Shown piece after piece: positions 59,240 through 64,000 of a stretch of DNA of 64,000 nucleotides (position 1 is its first letter; each line of letters opens with the position of its first letter). The translations under genes and the position numbers were made by a program. Source of the stretch: Bryobacteraceae bacterium CoA2 C42. GTDB lineage: Bacteria; Acidobacteriota; Terriglobia; Bryobacterales; Bryobacteraceae. The notes beneath the pieces were generated by a model, which saw only the letters and a list, made by a program, of their open reading frames with translations, did no database searches and was not told where the DNA came from. Location: assembly GCA_019931245.1 (NCBI GenBank), contig JAINDL010000029.1, forward strand, positions 25,112-89,111, in the 5' to 3' direction.

Positions 59240-62200
59240 ATGACAAAAGATTTTTTCCGCGTTAAACCTTTGCCCTCGCTGTGCCGCGCGGCGCTGCTCG
59301 GTGTCCTGCTGCTGGCCCCTCTCTCCGCCCAGTTCGACTCGGCCGCCGTCGTCGGCGCCGTCCGCGACGAAAAGGGCGGCGCCATCGCCGCCGCCAAGGT
59401 CACTCTCCGGAACAACCAAACCGGCCTGACCCTCACCACGGAAACCGGCGAAACCGGCGACTACGTCTTCCCCTCCGCCCGCATCGGCTCCTACAAAGTC
59501 ACCGCCGAAAAAGCCGGCTTCACCATCGCCACCGTCGAGAACGTCATCCTCACCGTCAACGCCCGCCAGCGCGTCGATCTCTCGCTCCGCGTCGGCGCCG
59601 TCAGCGAAACGGTCACCATCGAAGCCACCGCCCCGCTGCTTGAGTCCGACAGTTCCTCGAAGGGCCAGGTCATCGCCGCCCGCCAGGTGGTCGAACTCCC
59701 GCTCCAGGGCCGCTCCTACGCCAATCTCGCCCTGCTCGCCCCCGGCGTTCGCCAGTCGCAGTCCGGCAATCAAGGCTCCATCGCCTTCCGCCGCGAAGGC
59801 TCCTATAACGTCAACGGCCTCCGCTCGGTCTGGAACAACTTCCTGCTCGACGGCATCGACAACAACTTCTACGGCACCACCAACCAGGGCTTCTCGAATC
59901 AGTCCATCCAGCCCTCGCCCGACTCCGTCGCCGAGTTCCGGCTCATCGTCAACGCCTACTCCGCCGAGTTCGGCCGCTCCGGCGGCGCCGTCATGAACGT
60001 CGCCTCCAAGTCCGGCACCAACACCCTGCACGGCGCCCTCTGGGAGTTCCTCCAGAACGAGAAGCTCAACGCCACCGGCTTCTTCAAGCCCACCCTCAAC
60101 CGGAAGCCCATCAACAAGCGCAACCAGTTCGGCGTTGCCATCGGCGGTCCGATCGTGAAGGATCGTACCTTCTTCTTTGCCGACTACGAGGGCTCCCGCT
60201 GGTCCATCGCCCCCTTCGCTCTCACCTCCGTGCCCACCGCTCCCATGCGCGCCGGTATCCTCCCGCTCGACGTCCGCGCCCCCTACAGCTTCCGCGATGA
60301 CCAGGGCCGCACCATCGCCGCCGGCACCGTCTTCCCCGCCGGCACCCCCATTCCCATGACGCCCTTCGCCCGCCGCGTGCTCGCCGAACTGCCCCAGGCC
60401 AACCGCGAAGGCGGCGGCGCCCTCGGCATCGGCACCAACTTCGGCAACTTCGATCAGAACCGCCTCACCGACAACAAGGGCGCCATCAAAGTCGACCACA
60501 CCCTCTCGGCCAATCTGAACTCCTTCTTCCGCTACGCCCATCGCCGGCAGAACATCCAGGCCCCCGGCCTCATCACCGGCTTTGCCGGCGGCAACAATCT
60601 CGGCAATCTCGATACCTTCAACCAGCAGGGCATCGCCGGCCTCACCTGGACCAAGTCGCCCACCGAAGTGCTCGAATACCGCTTCGCCGTCACCCGTCTC
60701 GGCATGGACCGCCTGCCGGCGCTCGTCGGCGGCCCGTCCATGCGCGAACTGTTCGGCATCACCGGCCTGCCCGAAGGGCCCCGCATCCAGGGCGGCATCA
60801 CCCCCCAGGACATCCAGGGCTTCCCCCGCTTCGGCCGCCAGTCCACCAACCCGCAGGCCCAGTTCCCCACCACCCTCAATTCGCGCCTCAACCTGTCGAA
60901 GATCCGCAATCGCCACAACCTCAAGATGGGCTACGAACTGCTGCGCATGGCCATCGTCGTCGACGACACCAACCCGCTCTACGGCATCGACGGCTACGGC
61001 GGCTTCTACTCCCGCCTGCCCGGACAGAACCTCGGCACCCTCGCCGGGGCCAACGCCAACACCGTCCACTCCCTCGCCGACTTTTACTTCGGCGCCCGCA
61101 GCTCCTACCAGTTCGCCACGCAAGTCCAGGCTCAGGTCCGCCAACAGGCCCACTGGTTCTACCTGCAGGACGACTTCAAGGTCAACTCCAGGCTCACCCT
61201 CAACCTGGGCCTCCGCTATGAGATGACCACCCCCGCCTACGACGCCAACAACAACCTCGCCAACTTCGACCCCGCGCAGAACAAGCTGGTGGTCGCCACC
61301 GGCGGCAGCATCGAAAACCGCACCCTCCAGCGCCAGACCTGGAACAACTTCGCCCCCCGCTTCGGCGCCGCCTATCAGCTCAACGCCAAGACGGTCCTCC
61401 GCGGCGGCTACGGCTTCGGCTGGAACTACTGGAACCGCATGGCCTCGGCCGAGTATCTCAGCACCAACGCCCCGTTCGTCACGCGTTTCTCGGCGCTGAA
61501 CAGCCCGGCCCAGCTCGGCAACCTCTGCGTCGCCAACTCCTTCGTCAACTGCTTCCGCACGCGCGAACAGGGCTACCCCACCAACCCCGGCTCGAACGTC
61601 ATCCTCCACATGGACCGCAACACCCCCTGGGGCTACGTCCAGAACTGGCACTTCACCCTCCAGCGGACGCTGTTTAAGAATACGCTCCTCGACGTGGCCT
61701 ACGTCGGCAACCGCGCCGACCACCTCCCCGTGCTCGGCGACCTGAACCAGGCCCGGCCCATCACCCAGGCCGAACTCTCCCAGGGCCTGACCACCATCGG
61801 CACCCTCCTCGCGCGCCGCCCCTACCAGGGCTTCAACAACATCACCGCCGTCGTCCCCGCGGCCTTCTCGAACTATAACTCGCTCCAGGTCAAGTTCGAA
61901 CACCGCGGCGACTGGGTCACCCTGCTGAACTCGTTTACGTACAGCAAGGCCATTGATACCGTCGGCCAGGTGCTTGAAGGCTCCGTCGGCGGCAGCCCCA
62001 ACCCGCAGGACATCCGCAACGTCGCCAACGATAAGGGCGCCTCCAGCTTCGACCAGCGCTGGAACAACACCACCAGCTTCGTGCTTGATCTGCCCTACGG
62101 CAAGAACCGGCGCTTTGGCGCGGTGATCGGCGGCTGGCAGACCAGCGCCATCATCAACTCCCAAAGCGGCCTGCCCCTAAACCTTCGCTACCCCGACGCC

Positions 62201-62614
62201 GCCGGCATCCTCTCCGACGGCCAGCCCGACTTCCTCGGCAACGTCGCCCTCCGCCCCAACGTCATCGATGGGTCCATCGGCGTCCTCGCCCCGGAAGGCC
62301 AGCGCAGCTTCACCAACTACTTCAACCGCGCCAACCTCGCCGTCCCCCCGGTGACGAACCCCTTCGGCAACCTCGGCCGCAACGTCGCCTACGGCTTCCC
62401 GCTCTACCAGACCGACCTCGTCCTGGCCAAGAGCTTCGCCCTGCCCATGATTAACGAATCCGCCCGGCTCCAGTTCCGCGGCGAGTTCTACAACATCTTC
62501 AACAAGACCAACTTCACCCAGCCCGAAGTCAGCCTCGCCAGCGGCAACTTCGGCCGGGTGACCAACACGTTCGATCCCCGCTACATCCAGTTCGCCCTGA
62601 AGCTGATCTTCTGA
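59240..62614 (+). CDS. Oar-like TonB-dependent receptor (complete)
   Basis: 1124 residues. Signal peptide (LCRAALLGVLLLAPLSAQ), then a carboxypeptidase-regulatory-like (CnaB-type) domain (about 35-115: VVGAVRDEKGGAIAAAKVTL ... GDYVFPSARIGSYKVTAEKA). Plug domain about 125-240 (RQVVELPLQGRSYANLALLA, VNGLRSVWNNFLLDGIDNNF, SVAEFRLIVNAYSAEFGRSG), then the barrel ending IQFALKLIF. This is the standard Solibacter Oar family. It matches the partial receptor at the window start but uses mainly C-ending codons. The TATACG box sits 9 bp before the ATG. Confidence 0.93.
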   Translation: MTKDFFRVKPLPSLCRAALLGVLLLAPLSAQFDSAAVVGAVRDEKGGAIAAAKVTLRNNQTGLTLTTETGETGDYVFPSARIGSYKVTAEKAGFTIATVENVILTVNARQRVDLSLRVGAVSETVTIEATAPLLESDSSSKGQVIAARQVVELPLQGRSYANLALLAPGVRQSQSGNQGSIAFRREGSYNVNGLRSVWNNFLLDGIDNNFYGTTNQGFSNQSIQPSPDSVAEFRLIVNAYSAEFGRSGGAVMNVASKSGTNTLHGALWEFLQNEKLNATGFFKPTLNRKPINKRNQFGVAIGGPIVKDRTFFFADYEGSRWSIAPFALTSVPTAPMRAGILPLDVRAPYSFRDDQGRTIAAGTVFPAGTPIPMTPFARRVLAELPQANREGGGALGIGTNFGNFDQNRLTDNKGAIKVDHTLSANLNSFFRYAHRRQNIQAPGLITGFAGGNNLGNLDTFNQQGIAGLTWTKSPTEVLEYRFAVTRLGMDRLPALVGGPSMRELFGITGLPEGPRIQGGITPQDIQGFPRFGRQSTNPQAQFPTTLNSRLNLSKIRNRHNLKMGYELLRMAIVVDDTNPLYGIDGYGGFYSRLPGQNLGTLAGANANTVHSLADFYFGARSSYQFATQVQAQVRQQAHWFYLQDDFKVNSRLTLNLGLRYEMTTPAYDANNNLANFDPAQNKLVVATGGSIENRTLQRQTWNNFAPRFGAAYQLNAKTVLRGGYGFGWNYWNRMASAEYLSTNAPFVTRFSALNSPAQLGNLCVANSFVNCFRTREQGYPTNPGSNVILHMDRNTPWGYVQNWHFTLQRTLFKNTLLDVAYVGNRADHLPVLGDLNQARPITQAELSQGLTTIGTLLARRPYQGFNNITAVVPAAFSNYNSLQVKFEHRGDWVTLLNSFTYSKAIDTVGQVLEGSVGGSPNPQDIRNVANDKGASSFDQRWNNTTSFVLDLPYGKNRRFGAVIGGWQTSAIINSQSGLPLNLRYPDAAGILSDGQPDFLGNVALRPNVIDGSIGVLAPEGQRSFTNYFNRANLAVPPVTNPFGNLGRNVAYGFPLYQTDLVLAKSFALPMINESARLQFRGEFYNIFNKTNFTQPEVSLASGNFGRVTNTFDPRYIQFALKLIF

Positions 62615-62633
62615 CCAGCCGCCGTGGGCCGCC

Positions 62634-64000
62634 CTATTCTTTCACAAAGCCCAGGTAGCGGCCCATATAGTAAGGCAGCAGGTACGACGTCCCATCGGCC
62701 AGCGTCGTGCCGTCGCCGTTGTAGTCCAGCCGGAACGGGTCGTGATTCCAGTGGAACACCTGCCGCTCATCCACCGGCAGCACCCGCCCGTTCCGCTTCG
62801 TGCCCCGGTTGTTCGCCATCCGGCGGACATCCGTGCGGTGGCTGTTCGTCAGCGCATAGTTATGCAGGTCCAGCGGAAACCGCCGCAGCGTATCGAGCGC
62901 TTGGTCGAGCCACGGCCCCGTGGGCGTCAGGTCGTACATCATGTGGGGATCATCGTAGCGCTTGCCTTTGAGCAGCGCCGCCGCCGCAAAGTTGAAAAAC
63001 GGATTCACCTCCGGCCGGTCCAGGCCCCAGTAACGATAGAGCGAGTAGGCGTAGCGCTCCACCAACTCCGGATCCCGCTCATACTGCAGCAGGCTCCAGT
63101 AGTCCATGTAGGCCATCTCGTCGTCGCTCTGGTTGCCGTCGCCCACGCCCTGCGACAGCTTGGCGAACATCGCGTTCTGCGCATAGCCATGCTCCTTGAT
63201 CAGCCATTGCGCCACCTCGTGGTACTTCTTGTCGCCGGTCACATGGTGGGCCACTTTGAGATAGGCCAGAATGCTCAGCGAATTCAGCCCCCGCGCCGCC
63301 CACCAATCCTTGTCCTGGTTCAACTGCGCCGGCGAAAACACGCCCCACCGGGTCGGCTTGCCGTCCCAGTCGATCATGTTGAAGTCGTGCTTGACGAGAT
63401 GGTCGATGATCCGCCGCACCACCTTCCGCACCTCCTCCTTCTCGGGCGCCGTCTGCGCCACCAGGTCGTAGTAGAGGCCGTAGAAGAAGAAGTGGCCGTC
63501 GAGTTCGTCCGAGGAGACATCGGCCTTCCAGTACCACTTGCCGTCCGCGCTCTTCGGCCACCGCGGCACCAGCGTCTTCCACTTCCGATCCCGCTTCTGC
63601 ATCGCCGCGTCCGTCTCGCGCGTATATGCCTTCGCGTTCGGGTCCGGCCCCGAGGTAGGCAGAATCGTCCGCGCCACCAGGCCCGGCAGTCCCGCCGGCG
63701 TCCCGCCCTGCGTCACCTCGCTCAGGAACGCGAGGGCGCGGAAGGCCTTCCGCGCGTTGTCGAGCGATGCGGCGTCCTTCTTCACCGCATAGGCAAAACA
63801 CTGCGAAGCCCCGTACATCGACGTCCACAGCCCGTCGTTGTCGCTGTCGCGCACCCCCCGCGGCCCGCGCTCGAGCACATAGCCGAACTCCGTCCGCCGG
63901 TGGAACTTGTCGATCGCCTCTTCGTACAGCCGCGCCTTTTCAGCAAAGGTGATCTCCCGGATCTGAATCAGCCCCACCCCCGCCGCCGTCCCCACCGCCA
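62634..64000 (-). CDS. Large protein of glycan-metabolism type, N-terminus outside the window
   Basis: At least 455 residues; the frame runs off the window end (5' partial). A helical, (alpha/alpha)-barrel-like pattern is visible: LWTSMYGASQCFAYAVKKDA, YKDVRRIIDHL-like KVVRRIIDHLVKHDFNMIDW, WWAARGLNSLSILAYLKVAH and DEMAYMDYWSLLQYERDPEL. The C-terminus mentions a paired Gly/Asp region (DYNGDGTTLADGTSYLLPYY). Related proteins in Solibacter relatives are annotated hypothetical or two-domain with an N-terminal beta-propeller; the visible region resembles a six-hairpin glycosidase. The identity is not settled. Confidence 0.65.
   Translation of the reverse strand, partial: AVGTAAGVGLIQIREITFAEKARLYEEAIDKFHRRTEFGYVLERGPRGVRDSDNDGLWTSMYGASQCFAYAVKKDAASLDNARKAFRALAFLSEVTQGGTPAGLPGLVARTILPTSGPDPNAKAYTRETDAAMQKRDRKWKTLVPRWPKSADGKWYWKADVSSDELDGHFFFYGLYYDLVAQTAPEKEEVRKVVRRIIDHLVKHDFNMIDWDGKPTRWGVFSPAQLNQDKDWWAARGLNSLSILAYLKVAHHVTGDKKYHEVAQWLIKEHGYAQNAMFAKLSQGVGDGNQSDDEMAYMDYWSLLQYERDPELVERYAYSLYRYWGLDRPEVNPFFNFAAAALLKGKRYDDPHMMYDLTPTGPWLDQALDTLRRFPLDLHNYALTNSHRTDVRRMANNRGTKRNGRVLPVDERQVFHWNHDPFRLDYNGDGTTLADGTSYLLPYYMGRYLGFVKE

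Noticed and set aside
59195..62164. 989-residue minus-strand open frame opposite the Oar-like receptor
   Set aside because: Low-complexity Gly/Ala/Glu-rich translation mirroring a GC-rich gene; no domain, and the plus-strand receptor has full family motifs.

Overview
The window looks like a chromosomal segment of a high-GC Acidobacteriota bacterium, most likely the Solibacteres/Bryobacterales group (relatives of Candidatus Solibacter, Paludibaculum, Bryobacter). The pointers are Oar-like TonB-dependent receptors with an N-terminal carboxypeptidase-regulatory fold, proteins ending in the TIGR03437 domain typical of Solibacter, the PPC / DUF1549-DUF1553 / DUF1501 gene set, DUF1080 and acetamidase catabolic genes, and dense packing with many ATGA, GTGA and TAATG overlaps. 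The taxonomic call is inference from family content; there is no rRNA in the window.

Layout. 1-5.4 kb: tail of a TonB-dependent receptor, a Tat-type alpha/beta hydrolase, aroA flanked by an orphan winged-helix regulator and a sensorless histidine kinase, and an HU gene with a strong terminator. 5.4-8.1 kb (minus): aroB-menG-YIP1-tatA. 8.2-14.7 kb (plus): nadB-hslV-hslU-lipoprotein-FAH hydrolase-transaldolase-membrane protein-Dabb protein. 14.7-18 kb (minus): an alkylation-repair operon (Ada/AlkA fusion, ogt) continuing into a sugar-phosphate isomerase and fdhD. 18-21 kb: a second isomerase/epimerase, then moaA and nadA. 21-30 kb: a TIGR03437 protein, a coiled-coil membrane protein, a beta-lactamase-fold/TIGR03437 fusion with an overlapping TonB-dependent receptor, and divergently a DesK/LuxR two-component pair.

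30-32.5 kb is the accessory scar: an IS1380-type element, whose transposase has an in-frame amber codon, sits in the remnant of a tyrosine recombinase next to tRNA-Ser(CGA). Removing the element and one copy of its 4-bp target duplication restores the recombinase reading frame exactly. 32.5-35.2 kb is hrcA-grpE-dnaJ. 35.3-42.1 kb holds an S41 peptidase, small membrane proteins, a DUF429 protein, an S10 peptidase, an MFS transporter and an outer-membrane barrel. 42.1-48.4 kb is a catabolic region: DUF1080 hydrolase, acetamidase/formamidase, enolase-superfamily enzyme and amidohydrolase in one tight operon, plus an esterase and a secreted FAD enzyme. 48.4-51.4 kb is a two-gene McrB/McrC-type system with an unassigned sensor domain, followed by a frameshifted nitrilase pseudogene and an acyltransferase. 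53-64 kb holds the PPC/DUF1549-1553/DUF1501 operon, an alkyltransferase-like protein, a complete Oar-like receptor and a partial glycan-related protein.

At large scale the plus strand is G-rich (codons ending in G on plus-strand genes, in C on minus-strand genes) up to about 41 kb and C-rich from about 48 kb to the end, whatever the gene orientation. This is a sign of a replication-strand switch or an inversion boundary inside the window.
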